Assembly: GCF_003105115.1 (NCBI RefSeq)
Contig: NZ_QETH01000021.1
Coordinates: 1-59,628, forward strand
DNA from: Flavobacterium sp. HTF
GTDB lineage: Bacteria > Bacteroidota > Bacteroidia > Flavobacteriales > Flavobacteriaceae
Direction of reading: 5' to 3'
Length of the DNA stretch: 59,628 nucleotides
The position numbers were made by a program, and so were the translations under genes. A model generated the notes under the pieces. The model did no database searches. It worked only from the letters and a program-made list of their open reading frames with translations, and was not told the DNA's origin. The stretch's first letter is position 1, and the number at the start of each line of letters is the position of its first letter. Below, piece by piece: positions 15,391-22,650 of the stretch.

Positions 15391-16974
15391 TTAACAAATG
15401 AATGGTATTCCTGTACATGATACAGTAGGCACACATTGGCTAATTGGCAATGTTGGAATTGCTGCAGTATTTGCCTGCTGTTGTTGTTGCAAGCAAATAG
15501 GAGATATTCCTGTACATGATACTGTAGGTATACATTGGCTAATTGGCAATGTTGGAATCGCCGCAGTATTTGCCTGCTGTTGTTGTTGCAAACAAATAGG
15601 AGATATTCCTGTACATGATACTGTAGGTATACATTGGCTAATTGGCAATGTTGGAATTGCTGCAGTATTTGCCTGCTGTTGTTGTTGCAAACAAATAGGA
15701 GATATTCCTGTACATGATACTGTAGGTATACATTGGCTAATTGGCAATGTTGGAATTGCTGCAGTATTTGCCTGCTGTTGTTGTTGCAGACAAATAGGAG
15801 ATATTCCTGTACATGATACTGTAGGTATACATTGGCTAATTGGCAATGTTGGAATCGCTGCAGTATTTGCCTGTTGTTGCGCAGCACAAATGAAAGGTAT
15901 TCCTGTGCAAGATGCTGTCGGTATACATTGACTGATCGGTAATGTAGGTATTGCTGCACTATCTGTAGCAACTCCTGGCTTGCATGCCATTGGCACAGTC
16001 GGCCAACAAACTACTGAATGTGGTGGTCCTGCATTCAAATATCCTGTATTGACCTGAGCAGCACTGCAAATGAAAGGTATTCCTGTGCAAGATGCTGTAG
16101 GTATACATTGGCTAATTGGTAATGTAGGTATTGCAGCTGCATTTGCTCCAACGCTGTGTTGTTGAGAACAGATAGGAGAAATACCCGTACAAGATGCTGT
16201 AGGTATACATTGACTTATTGGCAATGTTGGTATACCAGCAGAGGCTGCTTCTGGTGCTTGTTGTGAAAGGCATATAGCAGGAATAGTTGTACAAAGTGTA
16301 ACTGTAGGAATCAAGCACTGCCAAGGCATTGTTGGTAATATCGTAACAGGTTTTCCCGTTTCTTGTGGAGAGCAAATAGGAGATATACCTGTACAAGATA
16401 CAGTTGGTATACACTGGCTGATCGGTAATGTAGGTATTGCTGCCTGATTGTTTAAATAATTACTATAAATATCTCCTTTTAGTAAAGAAGATCCGGAATG
16501 ATCATCACATTGGCAAGGTGCATTTAACGATCCACTTGCGTGAAGTGTTAACAGACTTACAAATTGACTATCATCTATATCACTTTGGATACCAGCAAGT
16601 AATAGAGGAACTGTAAATGTATGACTATAGTTAAAACATTTCCATCCAAGGAACGGAACATCAATGCATGGATTCAGACCTAAATCAAAACTAAAAACAC
16701 CACCGGCTTCATTGAAGTTAGTGATGCTCACTGTAATTTTGAATTTGCTAAATGGCTGCCATGTAAAGCTTGTATTGGTGTTAAAGCTGAAACTTTTACT
16801 TACACTTCCAAAAGGAGTTTTTAATCCTATCGTAATTGTAACCTGACCTTTTACGGCACTGGCAGAGATACACGCACTACAACCCAGGAATGAGGGCGTA
16901 CACCACTCTGAAGCGGCAAGGCTATCGTACCCTTCGTACACAGCCCCGTTTTCTACGTTTGAAATTTTAGACAT
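15391..16974 (-). CDS. Giant multi-core lanthipeptide-like substrate protein
   Basis: The 527-residue protein has a roughly 150-residue N-terminal part, beta-rich (VTITIGLKTPFGSVSKSFSF) and with scattered Cys, that I do not recognise. A linker follows, and then residues 178-527 form a repeat array. Nine canonical 22-residue cores of the form IPTLPISQCIPTVSCTGISP plus a final IC start at residues 180, 248, 282, 342, 374, 407, 440, 473 and 506. Each has three Cys and five or six Ser/Thr. Two divergent units lie at about 211-235 and 317-331. Spacers are Gln/Ala/Asn-rich, and the protein ends exactly on a core Cys. It lacks a signal peptide. As first gene ahead of kinase, lyase and LanC, it is inferred to be their substrate. 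An alternative is a repetitive structural protein crosslinked by the enzymes. Confidence 0.85.
   Translation of the reverse strand: MSKISNVENGAVYEGYDSLAASEWCTPSFLGCSACISASAVKGQVTITIGLKTPFGSVSKSFSFNTNTSFTWQPFSKFKITVSITNFNEAGGVFSFDLGLNPCIDVPFLGWKCFNYSHTFTVPLLLAGIQSDIDDSQFVSLLTLHASGSLNAPCQCDDHSGSSLLKGDIYSNYLNNQAAIPTLPISQCIPTVSCTGISPICSPQETGKPVTILPTMPWQCLIPTVTLCTTIPAICLSQQAPEAASAGIPTLPISQCIPTASCTGISPICSQQHSVGANAAAIPTLPISQCIPTASCTGIPFICSAAQVNTGYLNAGPPHSVVCWPTVPMACKPGVATDSAAIPTLPISQCIPTASCTGIPFICAAQQQANTAAIPTLPISQCIPTVSCTGISPICLQQQQQANTAAIPTLPISQCIPTVSCTGISPICLQQQQQANTAAIPTLPISQCIPTVSCTGISPICLQQQQQANTAAIPTLPISQCIPTVSCTGISPICLQQQQQANTAAIPTLPISQCVPTVSCTGIPFIC
15466..15861 (-). repeat. Four tandem 99-bp repeats in the substrate gene
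   Basis: Residues 372-503 are four consecutive 33-residue units, each a 22-residue core plus the spacer LQQQQQANT and AA. The protein sequence is identical in all four and the DNA differs by only a few synonymous changes. Such uniformity implies recent tandem duplication or ongoing homogenisation, and copy number probably varies between strains. The period is a multiple of three, which also keeps a spurious frame open on the plus strand. Confidence 0.95.
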
Positions 16975-17143
16975 AATTTAATGGTTGATTAGATACCTAC
17001 TCTTTTTCAGGGTTTTTCGGTTTTCTTCCCTATGTTTTGGTGGGGTTGCTTATCGTTATAATACTGATTGACAATATTTTTAATTTGCGATGTCATGTAA
17101 GCACATGTTGGTTTTATTGTCGTAAATCATTTTATTTGATAAG

Positions 17144-17183
17144 CCGAATAATTAATAATGCTAGCTTTTAATTTATTATTCGG
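17144..17183. repeat. Inverted repeat upstream of the substrate gene
   Basis: CCGAATAAT (17144-17152) is mirrored by ATTATTCGG (17175-17183). It lies about 170 bp upstream of the substrate gene and could be an operator or a structure in a long leader. The 16975-17270 gap otherwise shows no reading frame and no canonical TAnnTTTG promoter on the minus strand, so control of the operon is unclear. Confidence 0.35.
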
Positions 17184-17271
17184 AAATAAAATTACCTGGC
17201 TAATTAGCCTTGTAGGGAAGAAATGGCATGAGCAGGAAATTCTATGTCATGAAAGAAGAGAAATAGGGCAT

Positions 17272-17305
17272 AAAAAAAATACCCTTCCAAATAATGAAAG
17301 GGTAT
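17272..17305 (-). terminator. Terminator of the 17390-17911 gene
   Basis: The stem ATACCCTT/AAGGGTAT with an 11-nt loop is followed on the minus strand by a run of eight T. It lies about 85 bp past the stop of the leftward gene at 17390 and insulates it from the lanthipeptide operon. Confidence 0.75.
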
Positions 17306-17389
17306 AATATAAAATAGTTGTTTAACTAATTGTTATTTAGTTATTTATGTATTTTATTGAAGAAGCAAAGGTATCAGAAAGTAAATTTG

Positions 17390-17911
17390 TTACCACAATT
17401 CGGCAACCTCATTTTTGATGTAACCTAAAGCAGCATTGCTTGGAGATTGTTTTTCTAATAAATCGTTTAAAATCACTTCACGCAATTTGTCTGCGCTGTC
17501 AACTCTTTCGCTCATTGCTGCTTTACGAATCATTTGAATCGTAGAGTTTTTTGCAGTGGTAATAATCGTCCAGCATTCATCAGACATATAAATTTGCTGC
17601 GTAAGATTATGTTCAAATTCCTGCTCAATCTGGTCAATTACAAAATTCTCATAATCATGTTTTTCAGTAGAAATAGGCGTAATTCTGATCAGTAATTTAG
17701 TAAGATTGATACGCTCCAAAAACAAAGTCATACGCTCGTAAGCCTGCAAGCGTATCGGAAGAGATTCTTTATGAGCCTGTTTGTTTAATAAAAAAGCCCG
17801 CTTTCTGTCATTGTTCTTAATATGTAATTCAAAAAAACTGTAAGCCACAAATCCGGTAACAATGGCTGGCAAAGTATAACTTGCTAATTCTATAATTCTC
17901 GTAAAATCCAT
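17390..17911 (-). CDS. Conserved single-span membrane protein, function unknown
   Basis: The 173-residue protein begins MDFTRIIELASYTLPAIVTG. One hydrophobic helix at about residues 9-27 should anchor it in the membrane, and the remaining charged helical domain (from IKNNDRKRAFLLNKQ onward) should face the cytoplasm. I recall very similar proteins throughout flavobacteria but no assigned role. The start fits: a TATTTTTG element (TAnnTTTG) lies 18 bp upstream of the ATG on the same strand. It is divergent from the TauE/SafE gene and has its own terminator, so it is probably monocistronic and unrelated to the neighbouring lanthipeptide genes. Confidence 0.85.
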   Translation of the reverse strand: MDFTRIIELASYTLPAIVTGFVAYSFFELHIKNNDRKRAFLLNKQAHKESLPIRLQAYERMTLFLERINLTKLLIRITPISTEKHDYENFVIDQIEQEFEHNLTQQIYMSDECWTIITTAKNSTIQMIRKAAMSERVDSADKLREVILNDLLEKQSPSNAALGYIKNEVAELW

Positions 17912-17968
17912 TCTTGTAAATTTTTCAACAAAAATATACTTTTTGAGGAGAAATCCACTTTAAATTTA

Positions 17969-17999
17969 TTGTAATAAATAAAAGGGAAGTTTACTTTTG
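17969..17999 (+). promoter_or_regulatory. Promoter of the TauE/SafE gene
   Basis: TTG at 17969-17971, a 20-bp spacer and TACTTTTG at 17992-17999 match the flavobacterial consensus. The ATG is 36 bp downstream. Confidence 0.75.
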
Positions 18000-18035
18000 C
18001 ATGCAACATTATAAACCGACCGAAACCAATCATAA

Positions 18036-18803
18036 ATGGATTCATATATTATAATTTTACTTTGTTTAGCGGCTTTTGCTGCAGGATTTATTGATGCCAT
18101 TGTTGGTGGTGGCGGATTAATCCAGACGCCAATGGGGTTAATCTTATTACCTAATCTCCCAGTTTCTACAGTTATTGGCACCTTGAAAATCCCGGCTTTT
18201 AGCGGTACGGCTTTTGCTGCTTTTCAATATCTTAAGAAAGTAGTGATTCAATGGAAGTTGCTTTTAATAATGATGTGCTTAGCCGTTCCTTCAGCGTTTT
18301 TGGGGTCTACTATTTTGACTTTGGTAAGCAATGATTTTATGAAACCGCTTTTGCTTGTGGTTTTATCTTTATTATTCATATATACATACGCCAAGAAAAA
18401 CTTCGGACAACATGTTGCCAAAGATCATTCAGCTAAAACACAAATTATTTATGCCGTTATTATTAGTGTAATTGTTGGTTTTTATGACGGATTTATTGGT
18501 CCCGGAACGGGCAGCTTTTTTGTAGTGGCTTTTATTGCGCTTTTAGGTTTTGATTTTCTTCACGCTTCCGCGAATGCTAAAATGGTCAATCTGGCGACAA
18601 ATTTTGGCTCAATTTGTTTGTTTATGATCAAAGGAAAAATCATCTGGTCAATAGCAATTCCAATGGCGGTAAGTAACGGACTTGGTGGCTGGGTTGGTGC
18701 TAAACTGGCGATCAATAAAGGAAACGGATTTATCAGGATTTTCTTTTTGGTTGTTGTCGTTGGAACACTGATTCGCTTTGCGTACGACGTGTTTTTTAAG
18801 TAA
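18036..18803 (+). CDS. TauE/SafE family sulfite or anion exporter
   Basis: The 255-residue protein has eight or so hydrophobic segments and the family motifs AAGFIDAIVGGGGLIQTP (residues about 14-31) and VGFYDGFIGPGTGSFF (about 147-162), the two inverted-repeat signatures of TauE/SafE transporters. These inner-membrane proteins export sulfite, sulfoacetate or other small anions; the exact substrate cannot be read from sequence. Length is standard. It has a well-formed promoter, stands alone, and is followed by a toxin-antitoxin-like pair with its own control region. Confidence 0.9.
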   Translation: MDSYIIILLCLAAFAAGFIDAIVGGGGLIQTPMGLILLPNLPVSTVIGTLKIPAFSGTAFAAFQYLKKVVIQWKLLLIMMCLAVPSAFLGSTILTLVSNDFMKPLLLVVLSLLFIYTYAKKNFGQHVAKDHSAKTQIIYAVIISVIVGFYDGFIGPGTGSFFVVAFIALLGFDFLHASANAKMVNLATNFGSICLFMIKGKIIWSIAIPMAVSNGLGGWVGAKLAINKGNGFIRIFFLVVVVGTLIRFAYDVFFK

Positions 18804-18859
18804 GGTTATGAGATACTAAGATTCCGGACTACTAATTTTTTTTAACTTATTTTTCTACT

Positions 18860-18921
18860 AAATATCATTTTATTAGATTATTTTTGTTAAATAATAATAC
18901 AGAAAATATCATTTAATGATA
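18860..18921 (+). promoter_or_regulatory. Promoter with flanking operator repeats, antitoxin-like gene
   Basis: TATTTTTG (18879-18886) fits the -7 element. The 11-mer AAATATCATTT occurs on both sides (18860-18870 and 18904-18914). The second copy is part of a palindrome, TATCATT-T-AATGATA (18907-18921), which covers the start codon at 18916. This is the pattern expected for autoregulation by a DNA-binding antitoxin. Confidence 0.5.
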
Positions 18922-19215
18922 GAAATAGTCCAAAATTACGAGAATTACATTTGTAGTTTACCAGAATTGATTAGTAAATCTTATTATAAAGCTGAATTTT
19001 TTATGCAAAAATTAGGCTTAAAACATGCAACTTATTATCGGAAATTAAAATCGAATAGTTTTACGCATCAAGAAGTGAAATTAATTACGACCTTATTGTT
19101 TCCTGAAGAAATTTTAATGCAGGAATTGAAAAAAAGCGAAGAAGATATTAAAGCCGGCAGAACTATTGATTTTGAAGATTTCAAACAAAAACTAAGAGCT
19201 AAGTATAACATCTAA
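18916..19215 (+). CDS. Antitoxin-like protein with helix-turn-helix
   Basis: The 99-residue protein has a putative helix-turn-helix at about residues 25-62 (FFMQKLGLKHATYYRKLKSN). Its charged C-terminal tail, DIKAGRTIDFEDFKQKLRAKY, is typical of RelB/Phd-type antitoxins that wrap the toxin (AGR... followed by a Lys-rich helix). It is convergent with, and overlaps by 24 bp, a RelE/ParE-like gene, which is an unusual orientation because most such pairs are co-directional. Palindromic repeats at its promoter suggest autorepression. Function as an antitoxin is inferred from neighbourhood and tail sequence. Confidence 0.7.
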   Translation: MIEIVQNYENYICSLPELISKSYYKAEFFMQKLGLKHATYYRKLKSNSFTHQEVKLITTLLFPEEILMQELKKSEEDIKAGRTIDFEDFKQKLRAKYNI

Positions 19216-19479
19216 TTCAGCTGGATTCCTTTTATTATCCCAGAATAGAACTATGTATATTTCTTCTTGTTCGATTATATAAAATAAATAAACTTGATTT
19301 GATATAAGAAACTTGCGAAAGGAAGTTTTTTTATACCTTGAACCGATAAGATTGTTTTGTACAATCATCTCTATCGTTTCAATAGTTTGCTTCGAGAATT
19401 TAGCTGATTTAGAATCATTATATTTACTAATAATTTGAAAATAAGTCTTTTCAGCAATTTCGGTTAATTTTACTTTCAT
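19192..19479 (-). CDS. RelE/ParE-family toxin-like protein
   Basis: The 95-residue protein starts MKVKLTEIAEKTYFQIISKY, the usual beta-strand then helix start of RelE/ParE toxins. It continues with a basic middle (GSRYKKTSFRKFLISNQVYLFYII), and it ends with the late strand IYIVLFWDNKRNPAEL typical of the fold. RelE members cleave mRNA in the ribosome and ParE members poison gyrase; the catalytic type is not decidable here. It has its own -7 element, TATATTTG (19506-19499), 20 bp before the ATG, so toxin and antitoxin are transcribed separately and towards each other, with overlapping 3' ends. Confidence 0.8.
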   Translation of the reverse strand: MKVKLTEIAEKTYFQIISKYNDSKSAKFSKQTIETIEMIVQNNLIGSRYKKTSFRKFLISNQVYLFYIIEQEEIYIVLFWDNKRNPAELDVILSS

Positions 19480-19498
19480 TATTAGTTTATAAGTTGTA

Positions 19499-19506
19499 CA
19501 AATATA
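19499..19506 (-). promoter_or_regulatory. -7 element of the toxin-like gene
   Basis: TATATTTG on the minus strand matches TAnnTTTG exactly and ends 20 bp before the ATG at 19479. I found no TTG at the right distance upstream, so the promoter may be weak. Confidence 0.5.
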
Positions 19507-19571
19507 AAAGGTTTTTAAAAATTAAAGAATTTTCTTTCAAAATATTCAAAGAAAACAAATTGTTTAATTCT

Positions 19572-19620
19572 AGCCCCGATAGAGGCGATATCCTCGCAGA
19601 GATAAAGCCGAAAGCGGGAA
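19572..19620. repeat. Dispersed flavobacterial intergenic repeat
   Basis: The segment starting TAGCCCCGATAGAGGCG and ending AAAGCCGAAAGCGGGAA is a degenerate copy of a repeat I know from many flavobacterial intergenic regions (AGCCCCGATAG... GCGAAAGCGGGA). A second phrase-like repeat of the AACCTCAGAAACTTAG type follows at 19667-19700. No gene is present in 19480-19746. Confidence 0.6.
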
Positions 19621-19746
19621 ACCATGTTTAATAAAAAGCCTGTTTTTTGGCTTCAAAAAGTAAAAAACTTAGCTGCTTAGAACCTCAGAAACTTAGTAGC
19701 TAATTAGAGGATTAATTCTTATTTTTGCCTAAAAGGAGAAAACTTC

Positions 19747-22083
19747 ATGCATAAATATATAGACCAGCTCAACGAAGCGCAACGAGAACCCGTTTTACAA
19801 AAGGACGGGCCAATGATTATTATTGCTGGTGCAGGTTCAGGAAAGACACGTGTTTTAACGATTAGAATTGCTTACCTGATGCATCAGGGTGTTGATGCAT
19901 TTAATATTTTGTCGCTGACTTTTACCAACAAAGCGGCAAGGGAAATGAAACACAGGATTTCTGATATTGTTGGACCAACTGAAGCAAAAAATCTTTGGAT
20001 GGGAACTTTTCACTCGATTTTTGCACGTATTCTTCGTTCAGAATCAGAGCATTTGGGTTATCCGTCCAATTTTACAATTTATGATTCCCAGGATTCTGCG
20101 AGATTGATTTCTTCCATTATAAAAGAAATGCAATTAGATCGTGATATCTACAAACCAAAGCAGGTTTTAGGCAGGATTTCGAGTTACAAGAACAGTTTGA
20201 TTACCGTAAAAGCATATTTTAACAATCCTGAACTGGTTGAAGCCGATGCTATGGCAAAAAAACCAAGACTGGGAGATATTTATCAGCAATATGTTGAAAG
20301 ATGTTTTAAGGCCGGAGCAATGGATTTTGATGATTTATTATTGAAAACCAATGAATTACTGACTCGTTTTCCGGAAGTATTGGCTAAATATCAAAATCGT
20401 TTCCGCTATATACTGGTTGATGAGTACCAGGATACGAATCACTCTCAGTATTTGATTGTAAGGGCTTTATCTGATAAATTCCAGAATATTTGCGTGGTTG
20501 GGGACGATGCGCAGAGTATCTACGCCTTCCGTGGAGCGAATATCAATAATATCCTGAATTTTCAAAAGGATTATGAAGGGGTAAAGACATTTCGATTAGA
20601 ACAAAATTACCGCTCCACCCGAAATATTGTTGAAGCAGCGAATACCATTATTGATAAGAATAAAACCAAACTGGATAAAATTGTCTGGACAGCCAATGAT
20701 TTTGGCCCAAAGATTAAAATTCACCGCAGTTTGACCGATGCAGAAGAAGGACGTTTTGTGGCAAGTACGATTTTTGAACAGAAAATGCAAAATCAGCTTC
20801 ACAATGGTTCTTTCGCTATTTTGTATCGTACAAATGCGCAATCCCGTGCCATGGAGGATGCGTTGAGAAAACGAGATATCCCGTACAGGATTTATGGCGG
20901 ATTATCATTTTATCAACGTAAGGAAATTAAAGATGTTTTATGCTACCTGCGTTTGGTAATCAATCCAAAAGACGAAGAAGCATTAATTCGTGTCATCAAT
21001 TATCCGGCACGCGGAATTGGAGATACTACTGTTGAAAAGCTGACCATTGCAGCGAATCATTACAAACGCTCGATTTGGGAAGTAATGGTAAATATTGACA
21101 AAATCGACCTGAAATTAAACTCAGGAACCAAACAAAAACTGAATGATTTTGTGACCATGATTCAGAGTTTTCAGGTTATTGACCAAAATCAGGATGCTTT
21201 TTATATTACCGATTATGTAGCTAAAAAAACCGGCTTAGTTCAGGAATTAAAGAAAGATGCTACTCCGGAAGGAATGGCAAAAATCCAGAATATCGAAGAA
21301 CTTTTGAACGGTATAAAAGACTTTACGGAAGGACAAAGAGAAATAGACGGAGCAAGAGGTGCCTTATCTGAATTTATGGAGGATGTAGCACTTGCAACCG
21401 ATTTAGATAAAGATACCACAGATGAAGATCGTGTGGCATTAATGACGATTCACTTAGCAAAAGGACTTGAGTTTCCTCATGTTTTTGTTGTCGGGATGGA
21501 AGAAGATTTATTTCCTAGCGCCATGAGTATGAGTACAAGAAGTGAGTTGGAAGAAGAGAGACGTCTGTTTTATGTGGCGCTGACCCGCGCAGAACATCAG
21601 GCTTATCTAACGTATGCACAATCAAGATATCGTTGGGGAAAACTTACAGATAGTGATCCATCAAGGTTTATTGAAGAAATTGATCCGCAATATTTGGAAT
21701 ACTTAACGCCTGCTGAAAGCAATTATCGATATAAACCAATGATAGATAGTGATATTTTTGGAGATATTGATAAGTCTAAATTGCGATTGGCAAAACCGGT
21801 AGGAGGAACCCCGCCCAAACATATCACTGATAACGAGCCAAGGCCGGATTTAAATATCCGTAAACTTAAGCCTGTATCAGGAAATGCGCCAATTTCTACA
21901 AATGCAAATTTATTTGACAGTAAACTTACTGTTGGAAATGTCGTTATGCACGAACGCTTTGGAAAAGGTGAGGTAGTAAATTTAGAAGGAGTTGGTGCTG
22001 ATAAAAAAGCAGAAATCAAATTTGAAGTCGGAGGTATTAAGAAACTTTTACTGAGGTTTGCAAAATTAGATATAGTTGGATAG
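19747..22083 (+). CDS. UvrD/PcrA-family DNA helicase
   Basis: The 778-residue protein is a superfamily 1A 3'-5' helicase. It has the Q-motif region (LNEAQREPV), Walker A AGAGSGKT (Lys33), motif Ia TFTNKAAREM, Walker B VDEYQDTN, GDDAQSIYAFRGA, LEQNYRS, and the C-terminal VALMTIHLAKGLEF and LFYVALTRAE. A Tudor-like end (GNVVMHERFGKGEVVNLEG) is the PcrA/UvrD C-terminal RNA-polymerase-binding-type domain. It unwinds DNA in nucleotide-excision and mismatch repair and removes RecA or stalled polymerase. Length and motifs are complete. An 8-bp ribosome-site-like AAGGAGAA precedes the ATG at 19747. Confidence 0.95.
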   Translation: MHKYIDQLNEAQREPVLQKDGPMIIIAGAGSGKTRVLTIRIAYLMHQGVDAFNILSLTFTNKAAREMKHRISDIVGPTEAKNLWMGTFHSIFARILRSESEHLGYPSNFTIYDSQDSARLISSIIKEMQLDRDIYKPKQVLGRISSYKNSLITVKAYFNNPELVEADAMAKKPRLGDIYQQYVERCFKAGAMDFDDLLLKTNELLTRFPEVLAKYQNRFRYILVDEYQDTNHSQYLIVRALSDKFQNICVVGDDAQSIYAFRGANINNILNFQKDYEGVKTFRLEQNYRSTRNIVEAANTIIDKNKTKLDKIVWTANDFGPKIKIHRSLTDAEEGRFVASTIFEQKMQNQLHNGSFAILYRTNAQSRAMEDALRKRDIPYRIYGGLSFYQRKEIKDVLCYLRLVINPKDEEALIRVINYPARGIGDTTVEKLTIAANHYKRSIWEVMVNIDKIDLKLNSGTKQKLNDFVTMIQSFQVIDQNQDAFYITDYVAKKTGLVQELKKDATPEGMAKIQNIEELLNGIKDFTEGQREIDGARGALSEFMEDVALATDLDKDTTDEDRVALMTIHLAKGLEFPHVFVVGMEEDLFPSAMSMSTRSELEEERRLFYVALTRAEHQAYLTYAQSRYRWGKLTDSDPSRFIEEIDPQYLEYLTPAESNYRYKPMIDSDIFGDIDKSKLRLAKPVGGTPPKHITDNEPRPDLNIRKLKPVSGNAPISTNANLFDSKLTVGNVVMHERFGKGEVVNLEGVGADKKAEIKFEVGGIKKLLLRFAKLDIVG

Positions 22084-22084
22084 T

Positions 22085-22498
22085 ATGAATACACTATTAT
22101 GCTGTTTAATATTTTTAGTTTCTTTTAGTGTTTGTGGACAATCAGAGATAGTAATAAAAAAAAATGATAAAAAATTAGTTGGATATTGGAAAGGAGCTGA
22201 GTTTGATGATGAAACACTGATCCAAACAAAATACTGGACTATTAATAGAGAAGAAAATGGAAATTACTTTATTGTATTTACATCATTTATTGATTGTAAA
22301 ATAAAAGTTTGGAATGAAAGAGGAACTTGGTGGACAGATAATGATAAATATTATCAATTAAATTCGAGAACTCATATTTTAACTGTAATCAATTATAGTT
22401 TTTCTAATGTTAATGAGGTGTTTTTTTCTGAAAAACCGTCAGATGCAAAAGTTGAAAATAATGATGTTTACTATTTTGAAGGTTTAATAGATTATTAA
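22085..22498 (+). CDS. Small secreted protein of unknown function
   Basis: The ATG at 22085 lies 1 bp after the helicase stop; an upstream TTG would overlap it. The 137-residue product begins with a signal peptide (MNTLLCCLIFLVSFSVCGQ) ending in a Cys that does not fit the lipobox well, so it may be either a lipoprotein or cleaved after the Gly. The mature part is rich in Asn, Lys, Trp and Tyr (YWKGAEFDDETLIQTKYW) and resembles a small beta-sheet domain. No family is recognised. The tight spacing suggests read-through from the helicase, though no functional link is evident. Confidence 0.75.
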   Translation: MNTLLCCLIFLVSFSVCGQSEIVIKKNDKKLVGYWKGAEFDDETLIQTKYWTINREENGNYFIVFTSFIDCKIKVWNERGTWWTDNDKYYQLNSRTHILTVINYSFSNVNEVFFSEKPSDAKVENNDVYYFEGLIDY

Positions 22499-22650
22499 AG
22501 ACTTGATTAGTTAATGTCCTAAATATAAATTACGTTTTGGAAAACGTCTGTCACTCTGAATAAAGTCTAAGAGCTTATTAACTTACGGGGTTAACTCAGC
22601 CTGACAGAAGTGAAACCTGAAACAAATCAAACTTTAAACAAAAAAACAGA

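Noticed and set aside
15466..15861. CRISPR array
   Set aside because: The repeats are coding, contiguous and 99 bp long with no unique spacers or cas genes.
15398..15931. Long plus-strand open frame over the repeat region (177 codons)
   Set aside because: It is antisense to the Ser/Thr/Cys-repeat gene and stays open only because the 99-bp unit is a multiple of three; it has no conserved start context and encodes unnatural Cys runs.
15360..15971. Alternative minus-strand frame through the same repeats
   Set aside because: It is the neighbouring frame of the substrate gene, open for the same periodicity reason; the chosen frame has the full N-terminal domain, ATG and Ser/Thr/Cys cores.
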